A DNA stretch of 64,000 bases from assembly GCA_963844055.1 (NCBI GenBank), contig CAWJMN010000002.1, positions 1,302,001-1,366,000 of the forward strand. Reading direction: 5' to 3'. Made by a program: the position numbers and the translations under genes. Positions 35,301-43,599 of the stretch are shown here, piece by piece. Source of the DNA: CAWJMN01 sp963844055 (GTDB lineage Bacteria > Planctomycetota > Planctomycetia > Pirellulales > Pirellulaceae). Numbering within the stretch: position 1 is the stretch's first letter; every line of letters starts with the position of its first letter. The notes beneath the pieces were generated by a model. That model did not search any database. It had not been told where the DNA came from and was given only the letters and a program-made list of their open reading frames with translations.

Positions 35301-35877
35301 CATTGTCGTCATACCGCCCCAGACGTGGCCCAATGATCAGCACAAGTGCCAACGACGCCCAGCCCCCCAGGGAATGCACTACTGTTGAACCTGCAAAGTC
35401 AATAAAGCCGAGCTGCGCAAGCCACCCCGTAGATACGCCCAGGTTGCTTCCCCCCCATGCCCAGTGGCCAAATATCGGGTACACAACCAGCGACATCACA
35501 AACGCCACAATCAAATAGGCAGAGAAGCGAATTCGCTCAGCAATGGCCCCCGAGATAATGGTGGTAGAGGTTGAACAGAACATCAGCTGAAACAACAAGA
35601 ATGTCATCAGCGAAGTATCGTCAGGTGCACTGGGGGCAAATTGCGTCATTCCCACGATGCCATGGAAACTCGCGCCGAACATCAGCCCAAAGCCGACGGC
35701 CCAGTACACAATCGACGAAATACAAAAGTCAAAGAGGTTCTTAATCGCAACATTGATGCTGTTCTTCGCACGAGAAAAGCCCGTCTCTAACAGACAGAAA
35801 CCTGCCTGCATCAACATGACCATCGCGCTACACATCAGTAGCCAAACCAAATCGACATCACTAAACGCAGATCCCAT
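32383..35877 (-). CDS. Ammonium transporter-histidine kinase hybrid with REC and HPt
   Basis: 1164-residue fusion. Residues 1-380 are an Amt/Rh ammonium channel with Asp160 and the twin pore histidines His168 and His320, so the pore residues are intact. A HAMP-like/coiled linker (about 390-455) leads to a PAS domain (about 460-580), then HisKA with His608 in SHEIRTP, and an ATPase domain with Asn725 (LLSNALKF), DSGIGIP at 757 and GGTGLGLAL near 787. A receiver domain (Asp921 in LMDCQMP) and a C-terminal HPt domain with His1103 (LTHTLKGTS) follow. Such a protein can sense ammonium at the membrane and run a His-Asp-His relay; Amt-sensor hybrids are known in the planctomycete Kuenenia. The start at 35877 matches the usual Amt beginning. 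The HD-GYP gene directly downstream is the likely output. Confidence 0.92.
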   Translation of the reverse strand: MGSAFSDVDLVWLLMCSAMVMLMQAGFCLLETGFSRAKNSINVAIKNLFDFCISSIVYWAVGFGLMFGASFHGIVGMTQFAPSAPDDTSLMTFLLFQLMFCSTSTTIISGAIAERIRFSAYLIVAFVMSLVVYPIFGHWAWGGSNLGVSTGWLAQLGFIDFAGSTVVHSLGGWASLALVLIIGPRLGRYDDNAKPMRGHSLTLSTLGALLLWFGWFGFNGGSTLGVDGRIPLILINTNLAAAAGGAAGLAVSWYCERKAIVGQVINGVVAGLVGVTASCNIISPASAILLGVLSGVVSVLGSYLLDRIKIDDVVGAIPVHGFCGVVGTLAVALLGDVSKFGGHTRLEQLGIQSLGGLAAAAWSFGMIGICLGTVNYFWRLRSNAEDEQVGLNVAEHDASTDLVDLLTTMDSQRREGDFTTRVAVEPHTEVGQIATEYNRVLERVGTEIKAREEAAEAARKAEQRYRALFENAVEGIFQTTPEGLYSSANPRLAEIYGYTSAEELMAEVRDIGSQLYVDPERREAFRQCMARQGKVVGFESQVRRHDGQVIWISENAKAVKDAAGKLLYYEGTVEDITERKHNAELQAEVSAAVAASHSKSLFLANMSHEIRTPLNGVIGMLELLRSSTMTAQQARYLDIANGSATMLLGLINNILDFSKIESGKLELERIQIDLYALVAQQRDSFMHRAAQRSVVLEAEIAPTVPALVWGDPARIQQLLMNLLSNALKFTPSGRIDVDVKVVGEQQGALQIRFAVKDSGIGIPPDRRNRLFEQFSQVDASTTRKYGGTGLGLALCKELVEAMGGSIGVESEAGVGSTFWFVLPLEAAIGPADKPVDAMVVPAPVAMNVAKEPVRMALPQASASEQGTAGRPQILIVDDNDINQLVAVEMLQAAGFSCRTASNGREAVEWVRREPFSLVLMDCQMPEMDGFEATERIRELEATNPLHGSDQRPIPIIALTASAVRGDRERCIACGMNDYATKPLIRDQLLRQIRRQLEVELSAGPAAAPVPEVKSDDAGSGGSVRRSVPAVAVEMQESAFVATAIEQQELEAIDQEALLERCSGDAAFVRKILRKFRERLPSDCHKIQLAIERRDTTLVQRLTHTLKGTSANLAAWPLRETVAQIETLVGDENWIEVENGKTELEARMQQCIDLIDALIQSDNQA

Positions 35878-36184
35878 GCGTGAATCCCGTTTCCATCTTT
35901 CTACGAAGCCGCCCTAAGGGGGGCCCGTTCTAAACGCGCCTTGACCTTTCAAAAAATGACCACCGCCAACAATTCCCTGCTGAACATGGTGGCAACCGCC
36001 TGGTTATTGCCATCGTTATGTGCGCAGTCATTGCGCGCATAAACAACTGGGAGAGACTAAACCCTAGCTTGCAATCCAGTACGGTAACCCGCAAACCTGC
36101 AGAGAACCGCACGACAAAACAGGCACAGCCGTTACAGCCCAACCACAAACGCCCTTTTGGCCCACCTGCATGGCTATCCAGAGC
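35878..36184. other. Intergenic region upstream of Amt-kinase gene
   Basis: About 310 bases upstream of the minus-strand Amt-kinase gene. A hairpin-forming sequence, ATGTGCGCA (36018-36026) with TGCGCGCAT (36032-36040), has one G-T mismatch and no T-run. No gene is credible here: the frames at 35930-36235 and 36018-36284 lack protein-like composition. Confidence 0.4.
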
Positions 36185-36247
36185 AAAAGAAAAAGCCCTT
36201 TCTGGCGGCGCAAATCGCGCTATTCCAGCGCGCAAAAAGAAGGGCTT
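36185..36247 (-). terminator. Terminator for the iron alcohol dehydrogenase gene
   Basis: AAGCCCTT (36192-36199) pairs with AAGGGCTT (36239-36246), with further GC-rich pairing inside. On the minus strand the stem is followed by TTTCTTTT, giving a factor-independent terminator for the gene ending at 36301. Confidence 0.6.
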
Positions 36248-36300
36248 CGTCGCCTATCGCGAGAAGCCCACAATCGAACAGTAAGTTCACCGTCGACCGA

Positions 36301-37512
36301 CTAGAATGCGGCCGACAAGATCCCCGCCAGGTCCGCCACGCTCGACTCGCGCGGATTCACATCGCGCAGTCGCTTAATCGCATACGCCTTTTCGGCAAGG
36401 CCTTGCAGTTGGTCTTCGCGAACCCCCAAATCCCGTAGCCGCAAAGGAATTCCTATCGCTTCCTTCAGTTGCTCAACCGCCAAAATCCCCTGCTCTGCCG
36501 CCTCTTCTGCGGAAAGCCCAGCCACCTTCACTCCTAGCAGTTCTGCAATCCTCGCCAGCTCTTTCAAGCGAACCGGTTTATTAAACCGCATCACAAACGG
36601 CAGTAGCAAACCGTTCCCCGCGCCATGCGAAACATGCACCGCGCCACCGATCGGATATTCCAGCCCATGGACCAGTGCCACACCGCTGCTTGAAAACGCC
36701 AAGCCGGCCAAAGTCGCCGCCAAGGACATCCCCTCTCGCGCAGCCCGATCCTGGGTCAATACTGCGGCCTTCAAATGCTTGCCCACCAGCGCGATCGCCT
36801 GTTCCGCCAAGGCCGTGGCCAAGGGATGACTCCCCTCATAGGCCAAAGGCTCGGCATTGTCTTGGCCAAGCTCCGTGTGGTGCCGTGCCATCAGCGCTTC
36901 AATCGCATGGGTCAGCGCATCGATGCCACTGTCGGCAGTCACCTGCTTAGGACAGCTCCAAGTCAGGCACGGATCAACAATCGCTAGTGCCGGCCGCAAG
37001 AACTGGCTCAGAGTACTTACCTTGATTTGGTTGTCCGTGTCGGTAAGGACCGCTGCGTGCGAGACTTCGCTTCCGGTCCCTGCCGTCGTTGGCAAGCAAA
37101 CTAAGGGAATCACCGGTCCCGGCACATTGTTAAAGCCAAAGTACCGTCGCACATCTCCACCATGGGTGACCAAGACAGCAATCATCTTGGCCAAATCCAT
37201 GTTGCTTCCGCCACCAAGCCCCACAATGGCTTGCGGGCCAAAGCTCTTCGCCTTCGCGGCTCCCGCCAGGGCAACTAGCATGGCAGGTTCTGCCTCACCT
37301 TCGGCAAAACACTCCACCACAATCCCCGACTCACGCAGCGTGTCTTCCACGCGCCCTACAATCCCCGCCTGCACCAGTCGCGGATCTGTCACCAAGAAGA
37401 CCCGCTCTAAATGACGCCCCAGAAGCAAGCGCCCCAGCTCTTGGCTGCTCCCCTCACCAAAAACCAGTTGTCCGGGAGAGAAGAAGTTCCAAAGTGTGCG
37501 CATGCCAGTCAC
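36301..37512 (-). CDS. Iron-containing alcohol dehydrogenase
   Basis: 403-residue group III (Fe-type) alcohol dehydrogenase. The nucleotide site GLGGGSNMDLAK (98-109) and PTTAGTGSEV (141-150) are typical, and the four metal ligands are present: Asp198, His202 (DSGIDALTHAIEAL), His282 (HGLEYP) and His296 (SHGAGNG). It oxidises or reduces small alcohols/aldehydes in the cytoplasm with NAD(P); exact substrate unknown. The start may be Met4 (MRTLWNFF). It shares a transcript direction with the small unknown gene at 37865, 29 bases upstream. Confidence 0.9.
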   Translation of the reverse strand: MTGMRTLWNFFSPGQLVFGEGSSQELGRLLLGRHLERVFLVTDPRLVQAGIVGRVEDTLRESGIVVECFAEGEAEPAMLVALAGAAKAKSFGPQAIVGLGGGSNMDLAKMIAVLVTHGGDVRRYFGFNNVPGPVIPLVCLPTTAGTGSEVSHAAVLTDTDNQIKVSTLSQFLRPALAIVDPCLTWSCPKQVTADSGIDALTHAIEALMARHHTELGQDNAEPLAYEGSHPLATALAEQAIALVGKHLKAAVLTQDRAAREGMSLAATLAGLAFSSSGVALVHGLEYPIGGAVHVSHGAGNGLLLPFVMRFNKPVRLKELARIAELLGVKVAGLSAEEAAEQGILAVEQLKEAIGIPLRLRDLGVREDQLQGLAEKAYAIKRLRDVNPRESSVADLAGILSAAF

Positions 37513-37541
37513 TCATTCCCAGGGAGATCGCAAAAATGCTC

Positions 37542-37865
37542 TTATGCCTTGTCGATCAACTTCTTCACCAGCGTTGCAACCAATTCCGGCTTGCGCTGCT
37601 TCTGCAAATGCTCGATCACGTCGGGTTTGATTCCCAGCTTGCCCAGATGCAAGCCCAAGCTTTCCCAGTTTTTTTCCAGCTTCTTCCCTTCGGAAAGATA
37701 AAGCTCGGTCACTAATTCCTGAACCCGTTGCAGGGCGACCCCTTCACGGTTGTCGTAGTAGTTCTTGATCACCTTCTGCTGAAATTTGGTGTACTCGGCC
37801 ACGGCTGCACGCTCTCCTTGATTCAGGGAACAAGAACTGACCGATTCTCCATCACGGTCAGACAA
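37542..37865 (-). CDS. Small helical unknown protein
   Basis: 107-residue, charged, helical protein (AEYTKFQQKVIKNYYDNREG, then QELVTELYLSEGKKLEKNW). It has no signal peptide or membrane segment. The start is TTG at 37865 with AAGAGAG upstream, which is not certain. Coding is supported by natural composition and by position just before the Fe-alcohol dehydrogenase on the same strand. I do not recognise the family; it looks like a planctomycete-restricted protein. Confidence 0.55.
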   Translation of the reverse strand: MSDRDGESVSSCSLNQGERAAVAEYTKFQQKVIKNYYDNREGVALQRVQELVTELYLSEGKKLEKNWESLGLHLGKLGIKPDVIEHLQKQRKPELVATLVKKLIDKA

Positions 37866-38047
37866 CTTCTTACTCTCTTGTTATCGTCCCAAATTGGCCC
37901 CCTTCACGAAAGTGGCAGGCGAAATTCCTGTTTTCATGCCCCGGCCCGCCGTACCTCCCCAAGTGGTGCCACAACCTTGGCTATAATTGAAGGTAACGGT
38001 CCTAATCTTTCCGCTAAGCAACCACACTTTTTCTCGCTTTTTTTCTT

Positions 38048-39214
38048 ATGTCATTGGACTGGCTAGATGCTGCGCTTGAGGACCTCACCCGGCAATCCCT
38101 GCGCCGCACCTTGGTCGATCGCCACTCCCCCCAATCCCCTGCGCAAATCCAACTCCAAGGCCAATCCCTGTGCCATTTCGGCTCCAACGATTACCTGGGC
38201 CTGGCCGCTGATCCACGCCTAACCGAGGCCGCCGTTCAAACCGCCACAGCACAAGGTTGGGGAAGCGGCGCCAGCCCCCTCATCACAGGCCGTGGACGTC
38301 AGCACTCTCTGCTAGAGAAAGAACTGGCCCAATTCCAGCAAGCTCAAGCCGCCCTTCTGTTCAACACAGGTTATGCCGCAAACGTCGGAGCCATCACCGC
38401 CCTCGTTGGCCCCGAAGACGCCATCTTCAGTGACGCCAAAAACCACGCCAGCATCATTGATGGCTGCCGCCTCAGTGGCGCCCAAGTCCACATCTATCAC
38501 CACACCGACGTCACGCATCTGCAACAGCTACTCGAGGCATCTCCACCAGCTCGCAGACGCCTCATCGTCACTGATACCCTCTTCAGCATGGATGGAGACA
38601 TTGCTCCCTTGGCCGACATTGCCGAACTAGCCAAACAGTTCCAGGCCATGCTTTTGGTAGATGAGGCCCATGCCACAGGGGTCTACGGAAAAGAAGGGCG
38701 TGGCCTCACCGAGGCTTTCGGTCTGCAAGACGGCGTCCATATCCATGTCGGCACACTCAGCAAAGCCCTGGGAAGCTTCGGCGGCTTTGTGACCGGCTCC
38801 CAGCCTTTAATTGATTGGCTCGCCAACCGCGCTCGTGGCTATGTCTTTTCAACCGCCATGCCAGAAGCGGTTGCCGCCGCCAGCCGTGCCGCACTTCAAA
38901 TCGTGCAGCAAGAGCCGCATCGCCGCCACGAACTACTCTCCCGCGCCGAAACCTTCCGTCAGGCTCTTCTTCGCTCGGGCCATCGGATCGGCAACAGTAC
39001 CAGCCAAATCATCCCTGTGATCCTTGGCGATCCTCAGAAAGCCCTGGATGCCTCCAAGCAGCTGAGGACCGCCGGCTTCTTTGTCCCGGCCATCCGTCCC
39101 CCCAGCGTCCCACAGGGAGAGTCTCTGCTGCGGATCAGTCTCAGCTATTCACACACCCCCGAGCAACTACAGCAGTTGCTCCATGCACTCGCCCCCTGGG
39201 CTTCGCCTAGTTAA
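38048..39214 (+). CDS. bioF: 8-amino-7-oxononanoate synthase
   Basis: 388-residue pyridoxal-phosphate enzyme of the alpha-oxoamine synthase family, the first committed step of biotin synthesis: pimeloyl-ACP/CoA plus L-alanine. The PLP lysine is Lys239 in GTLSKALGSFGG, with Asp205 and His208 in LLVDEAHATG. The N-terminal GSNDYLGLA and GWGSGASPLITGRG segments are characteristic. Related enzymes (kbl, hemA, spt) are possible, but the compact 388-residue form and motifs favour BioF. ATG at 38048. No other biotin gene lies in the window; metF follows after 152 bases. Confidence 0.85.
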   Translation: MSLDWLDAALEDLTRQSLRRTLVDRHSPQSPAQIQLQGQSLCHFGSNDYLGLAADPRLTEAAVQTATAQGWGSGASPLITGRGRQHSLLEKELAQFQQAQAALLFNTGYAANVGAITALVGPEDAIFSDAKNHASIIDGCRLSGAQVHIYHHTDVTHLQQLLEASPPARRRLIVTDTLFSMDGDIAPLADIAELAKQFQAMLLVDEAHATGVYGKEGRGLTEAFGLQDGVHIHVGTLSKALGSFGGFVTGSQPLIDWLANRARGYVFSTAMPEAVAAASRAALQIVQQEPHRRHELLSRAETFRQALLRSGHRIGNSTSQIIPVILGDPQKALDASKQLRTAGFFVPAIRPPSVPQGESLLRISLSYSHTPEQLQQLLHALAPWASPS

Positions 39215-39366
39215 TTCAAGCCTTTTCTCGCGGTCCTAGGGGGCACGACGCCCCTTTACAGCCTACCCGACAACCGACTTGGATCGTAGAATGTTCGGAT
39301 ACTGACGGCCAGGTTCCACACTCGGCACTATCTCGCCCGTAACCGCGATCCACTCCCACGCATCCT

Positions 39367-40236
39367 ATGTTCTACCCGCAGAAAACCCCGACCCTCTCCT
39401 TTGAGCTCTTTCCCCCAAAGACCGCTGCCTCGGAAGAGGTCATGTACGCCAGCGTCGGGGAGCTGATGGAGTTTGCTCCGGACATGATCACCTGTACCTA
39501 CGGGGCCGGGGGAAGTACGCAAACCAAAACGCTAGAAATCCTCCGCGAAGTCAAAAGCCGATTCAACGTTCGCGTCGCTTCGCACCTCACCTGCGTTGGG
39601 TCCACGGTCGATCAGCTCAAAACCTACCTTCAACAAGCCATCGACCAAGGTGTGGAAGGGATTGTCGCGCTGCGTGGCGATCCACCACAAGGCTCCACCA
39701 CATTTACCGCAGTCGCTGGCGGCCTGCGCTGGGCAAGTGACTTGGTCCACCTAATCCATTCCGAATTCCCAAAGCTGGGCATCGCCGTCGCGGGCTATCC
39801 AGAGACCCATCAAGAAGCGATCAGCCCTCAAGCCGACTTGGATAACCTCAAACGCAAGGTCGATCTCGGTGGAGACTGCGTCATCACGCAACTCTTCTAC
39901 GACAATGAAGACTTCTTTCGCTTTCGTGACCGTTGCGATGCCATGGGCATCAAGGTGCCACTCATTCCAGGCATCCTCCCTGTCACCAACTTCGGACAGA
40001 TCCAGCGGATCGCGTCCCTTTGCAAGGCCCGCCTGCCGGAGGAATTCGTCAGCCGGCTCAGCGAAAAGGAAGATCCTCAGTGGCACTTTGAGGTCGGCGT
40101 TGAATTCGCCACACGCCAAGTAGAACAGTTGCTCGCTTCCGGCGTTCCCGGCATGCACTTCTACGTTTTGAACAAGTCCCAAGCGACCTTGCGCGTGCTA
40201 CGCCAAGTTTGGCCTAGCAACGTCTCCTCATCGTAA
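39367..40236 (+). CDS. metF: Methylenetetrahydrofolate reductase
   Basis: 289-residue flavin TIM-barrel enzyme that reduces 5,10-methylene-THF to 5-methyl-THF for methionine synthesis. The N-terminus PTLSFELFPPKT includes the conserved catalytic Glu of the family, followed by CTYGAGGSTQTKTLEI, HLTCVG, LRGDPP and a C-terminal GMHFYVLNKSQAT. Length is normal. The ATG at 39367 follows a modest ribosome site. It lies downstream of bioF and upstream of the TVP38 gene, with a 41-base gap, but no shared pathway with those genes is obvious. Confidence 0.92.
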   Translation: MFYPQKTPTLSFELFPPKTAASEEVMYASVGELMEFAPDMITCTYGAGGSTQTKTLEILREVKSRFNVRVASHLTCVGSTVDQLKTYLQQAIDQGVEGIVALRGDPPQGSTTFTAVAGGLRWASDLVHLIHSEFPKLGIAVAGYPETHQEAISPQADLDNLKRKVDLGGDCVITQLFYDNEDFFRFRDRCDAMGIKVPLIPGILPVTNFGQIQRIASLCKARLPEEFVSRLSEKEDPQWHFEVGVEFATRQVEQLLASGVPGMHFYVLNKSQATLRVLRQVWPSNVSSS

Positions 40237-40277
40237 TGCACTAACTCAGCCATCTCGTAGGAGTAGGGTCTTCGCTC

Positions 40278-41039
40278 ATGAGCCAGCCTACTCCTTCACT
40301 CCCCTCCAACGACGCGTCCGCAGGCGGCACAGCGGCCCCACGCACTAACAAAATCCGCTTCCTGCTGCTGGCCCTCTTTTTGACGGCCATCATCGCATTC
40401 TATTTCCTGGGGCCGAAAAGCCTCTCCCTGGAACAGCTCGCGCATCAGGAAGCCGCGCTCCGGCAAACCTATGCCGACCACCCTGCCCTCTTCCTTGCAG
40501 CAGCGTTGCTTCTCTACATCGCCATTACCGGGCTGTCCCTTCCCGGCGCAGCCGTCCTGTCGCTCGTTTACGGCTGGCTGTTTGGGTTTTGGGTCGCCCT
40601 GCCGCTGGTCAGCTTCGGCTCCACCACAGGGGCAACGCTGGCATTCCTCTCCAGCCGCTGCTTCTTTCGCGACGCCGTTCGTCGCCGCTATGCCAAACTC
40701 TCTCTCTGGATCGATCGGGCCTTTGCCAGCGAGGGCTGGGTCGTGCTCCTCACCCTACGGCTGGTTCCGCAGTTCCCCTTCTTCGTCGTCAACCTGCTGA
40801 TGGGGCTCACCCCCATTCGCGTGACAACCTACTGGTGGGCCAGTCAGCTCGGAATGTTGCCCGCCACCTGCGTCTTCGTTTTCGCAGGAGCCAGCAGCCC
40901 TGGACTCGAGCAAATGGCCCAGCAAGGAGTCAGCTCACTCGTTCAGCCCAAGCTGCTCCTCGCCCTGGCGCTGCTCGGGCTCATTCCCGTGATCCTGCGC
41001 TGGCTAACAAAAAAGCGAGCCCCTCAAGAGCTCGCTTAG
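40278..41039 (+). CDS. TVP38/TMEM64-type membrane protein
   Basis: 253-residue inner-membrane protein of the TVP38/TMEM64 (DedA-like, SNARE-associated) family. About six hydrophobic segments; the family core is at GAAVLSLVYGWLFGFWVALP...GSTTGATLAFLSSRCFFRD and later RLVPQFPFFVVNLLMGLTPI. Members move or flip lipids or affect membrane homeostasis; the substrate here is unknown. The last eleven codons also form the stem of a terminator for the convergent gene at 41078. Confidence 0.88.
   Translation: MSQPTPSLPSNDASAGGTAAPRTNKIRFLLLALFLTAIIAFYFLGPKSLSLEQLAHQEAALRQTYADHPALFLAAALLLYIAITGLSLPGAAVLSLVYGWLFGFWVALPLVSFGSTTGATLAFLSSRCFFRDAVRRRYAKLSLWIDRAFASEGWVVLLTLRLVPQFPFFVVNLLMGLTPIRVTTYWWASQLGMLPATCVFVFAGASSPGLEQMAQQGVSSLVQPKLLLALALLGLIPVILRWLTKKRAPQELA
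41009..41037 (-). terminator. Terminator embedded in a convergent coding end
   Basis: AAGCGAGC (41013-41020) pairs with GCTCGCTT (41030-41037); on the minus strand the stem is followed by TTTTTT (41009-41014). It therefore terminates the minus gene ending at 41078 while lying inside the 3' end of the TVP38 gene. Confidence 0.72.
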
Positions 41040-41077
41040 AAATTCTTAACCGTTTGCGGCCTCATCAGCCGGCAAGG

Positions 41078-42025
41078 CTAACGCTTGGTCGCTGCAGGTG
41101 CATTGGATGCAGCCGGCTGATTGGCTGCGGCCGGTACGACTCGACCACGGGCCGCTGCACGCTGGGCAGCAACAGCCGACGACTCTACAAACTCGGCCTT
41201 CACCGAATTATCTACCGTTGGCAAACGATCCGCCAAACGCTGCATGCCAGCTCCATTCCGCTCAGCGGCTTCATGCACCCGCCCCAGGAACTTGGTCGTC
41301 TCCGAGAAGTTCGCATCAGCCGTGCTACCAAACAGAGGATGTAGCGTCTTGGCCACAAGGTCAGCCCCCAGGTTATCAATCGCTAGAAACACATCCAGCT
41401 GATTATTCACAAGACTACGTCCATCTTCCCCTTGGCGAAAGTCTGACTTCAGCACCAAGATACAGCGGCCATTGATCCGCCGCTTGAACAAAGCACCTTC
41501 GTAATAGCCATCGCTATAGATCACATGCAATTGGCTGGTGCCATAGATCAGCTCCACCTTGCAGCGCGTCCCCGCGCCATCGTTGCCGACCCAATTGTAG
41601 GGGCCAGTCCGCTCGGCCGTCATATTCGAGGCCCCCATCACTTGCCACATCCCAACCACTAGTTCGGGGTTGCGAATGAGGCATACGTGCAGGTCCGGGT
41701 CGCATTCGGCGACGTGCGTTGGCATCCGGCGGAACAGGGTTGGCTGTTCCACGACGCTTAGCACTTTGCGACGGGCTTCATCGGTCAGCTTATTAAAGGG
41801 AATCGCCGCCAAGGCCTCTTTTTGAGTCTGGGGCGAAGTATCTGCTTCCTGTTTATCCGCGCTGATTCCCTGGCGCAGTCCGGCGCAAACCATAGCAAGA
41901 CCAACCAGCACTGCCACCATCCGTACGCCAGGTAGGGCCCACTTCCCACCAGTGGCGGGACGACCCAAACAGCCTGTCAGATGATGACGCATCATAGGAA
42001 GCATTCGTTGCCGATCTGCCTGCAT
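41078..42025 (-). CDS. Exported or anchored unknown protein
   Basis: 315 residues from ATG 42025, which has GGGGGG six bases upstream; the frame extends to 42052 with a poorer start. A hydrophobic segment MVAVLVGLAMVCAGL near residue 38 acts as signal or anchor. The middle region holds MPTHVAECDPDLHVCLIRNP with two cysteines, and WVGNDGAGTRCKVELIYGTS; the tail is Ala-rich. I do not recognise the family; composition and conservation-like blocks suggest a planctomycete-specific periplasmic protein. It has its own terminator inside the neighbouring gene. Confidence 0.6.
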   Translation of the reverse strand: MQADRQRMLPMMRHHLTGCLGRPATGGKWALPGVRMVAVLVGLAMVCAGLRQGISADKQEADTSPQTQKEALAAIPFNKLTDEARRKVLSVVEQPTLFRRMPTHVAECDPDLHVCLIRNPELVVGMWQVMGASNMTAERTGPYNWVGNDGAGTRCKVELIYGTSQLHVIYSDGYYEGALFKRRINGRCILVLKSDFRQGEDGRSLVNNQLDVFLAIDNLGADLVAKTLHPLFGSTADANFSETTKFLGRVHEAAERNGAGMQRLADRLPTVDNSVKAEFVESSAVAAQRAAARGRVVPAAANQPAASNAPAATKR

Positions 42026-42372
42026 GTTTTTCCCCCCGGAAAATCCCAGCATTCCTTTGCCCCCTAGAAACCCGTCCCGCTAGCAACCAAAAATCGTTCG
42101 CGAAGACAGACTCAGGCAAAATTTGCCGGTCACACAGATAATTCGGACGTCAGTATGCCATTCCCGCACTAAAAGCTTCATAAACGTGTGCGACTTTTTG
42201 AACCTCGTCGCTAGCAATCTTGGCCAGCTTCACATGCCTCACCAAAACTAGCGTCCCGCACACCGGCGGAGCGTCAAAACTGACCTTGTGAAAACCGGCC
42301 GAAAGCTAGACAAAACCGATTCCTATCTGATCGCTTGGCCTCCTCCCGATTGAAGTCCTACCCAACCAGCTT
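42026..42372. other. Divergent intergenic region
   Basis: About 347 bases between divergent genes of unknown function. It must hold both promoters; no hairpin, repeat or open frame of note was seen. Confidence 0.4.
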
Positions 42373-43506
42373 ATGTCTCCGATGGTGGCTCGTTACATCG
42401 TCCGATATCGCATCCTCTTGCTGCTGGCCTTGGCCGCACTGGCAGGGGTCCTCGTTGCCCAGCCCGTCCAAAACCGTCTAGAGGCTTGGTGCGCGGGCCA
42501 GCTTGCCCAGAAAATCCACCACGCCCCTGCCGTAGACGTGCCCGTTCAAGTAGACGTTCTTCTGCAACTGAATCAGCCCGGCTGGCAAGCCGCTGCTTCC
42601 CTGCTGCTTAGCTCACGGCCAGAAGTCTCCCAAACCATGGCAGACGCCATCAGCCAGCGGCTCGACAGCCCCCAGTCGACGAACCTTCCCCAAGAGGCCG
42701 ACCACCACTTAGCAACACTGCTTCCCTTGCTCGCAAAAGACCCGTCCAAGATTCCCGCCAGCATTCGCCCCCAGGTCAGGGCCTGGTGCCGCCGTGCCCT
42801 ACGTGCCAAGCCCGAATCCGATGTCACCCCCAGGTCAGCCGCCAACCTTGTCGCTGCTTGTGAGCTGCTCCTCCTTCCCACGGTCGACGATGCTTCCCCC
42901 AACAATTTGCAACTTGCCACGCGCCCAGCTCCACCACCGGTGACGGCCGATCAAGTGCCTACCTCTCCGATGCCGCTTCCGGTCTCCAGCAGCGACGTAA
43001 ACATCCCGCTCCCTGCCGGGGCACCTCTTCCAGAGCCCCCGCCCCAACTGCCGCGTGATCCCAGCCAGCCGCGAGAGTTCACCCCTTACGTTCCACCGAT
43101 TAAAAGCGTCGAACCACGTCGCTTCATTCCCAATCGTGTCCCCAAAGCACCCACCGACAGCCCAGAGCCCGTCGAAGGCCTCACCCCCATTCGCCCCGCC
43201 CAGGCGGAGCTACCCGTCGGCACACCATTAAAGAATGCGACCGACCGTGAAGTCATGCAGGCCCTCTGGGGCAATCAAGCCGACCTCGCCAGCGAAGAAC
43301 TTGCACGCCGTGGCTATCAGGCAAACCACCGACAATTGGCCAAGGAAATCACCTCCCCCGACCCTGCCGATCGCCTTGTTGCCATCGAAAAGATCCCACG
43401 CGTCGCCGGCATAAAGCCCAAGGTCTGGCTGCAACAACTGACCGCCGACCCCGATACTCGCGTCGCCAAGGCCGCTCGCTCCATGCTTGCCGCCGGCAGC
43501 CAATAA
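42373..43506 (+). CDS. Membrane-anchored protein with HEAT-like ends
   Basis: 377 residues. An N-terminal hydrophobic segment RILLLLALAALAGVLVAQP (about 12-31) anchors or exports it. Two helical, HEAT-like parts (about 50-160 and 285-375, VAIEKIPRVAGIKPKVWLQQ) flank a Pro-rich linker of about 100 residues (VPTSPMPLPVSSSDVNIPLP). No catalytic motif is visible and the family is not recognised. The gene starts with ATG at 42373. A minus-strand terminator begins just after its stop, so the convergent gene at 43600 is isolated. Confidence 0.55.
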   Translation: MSPMVARYIVRYRILLLLALAALAGVLVAQPVQNRLEAWCAGQLAQKIHHAPAVDVPVQVDVLLQLNQPGWQAAASLLLSSRPEVSQTMADAISQRLDSPQSTNLPQEADHHLATLLPLLAKDPSKIPASIRPQVRAWCRRALRAKPESDVTPRSAANLVAACELLLLPTVDDASPNNLQLATRPAPPPVTADQVPTSPMPLPVSSSDVNIPLPAGAPLPEPPPQLPRDPSQPREFTPYVPPIKSVEPRRFIPNRVPKAPTDSPEPVEGLTPIRPAQAELPVGTPLKNATDREVMQALWGNQADLASEELARRGYQANHRQLAKEITSPDPADRLVAIEKIPRVAGIKPKVWLQQLTADPDTRVAKAARSMLAAGSQ

Positions 43507-43532
43507 GCAAGCGTTTTTCCCCTGTCTCACCA

Positions 43533-43568
43533 ATAAAAAAGGCCAACCTCTTTGCAGAGATTGGCCTT
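43533..43568 (-). terminator. Terminator for the sugar-isomerase-like gene
   Basis: AAGGCCAA (43539-43546) pairs with TTGGCCTT (43561-43568), extended inside by CTCT/AGAG. On the minus strand the stem runs into TTTTTTATT, a strong terminator for the gene ending at 43600. Confidence 0.8.
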
Positions 43569-43599
43569 CGATTGTTTTCCGTATATCAGCCCGCAGAAA

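Noticed and set aside
36018..36040. Hairpin upstream of the Amt-kinase as a riboswitch
   Set aside because: It is a single short stem with no known aptamer core.
35930..36235. Open frames between the Amt-kinase and alcohol dehydrogenase genes
   Set aside because: They cover the terminator stem and show no protein-like pattern.
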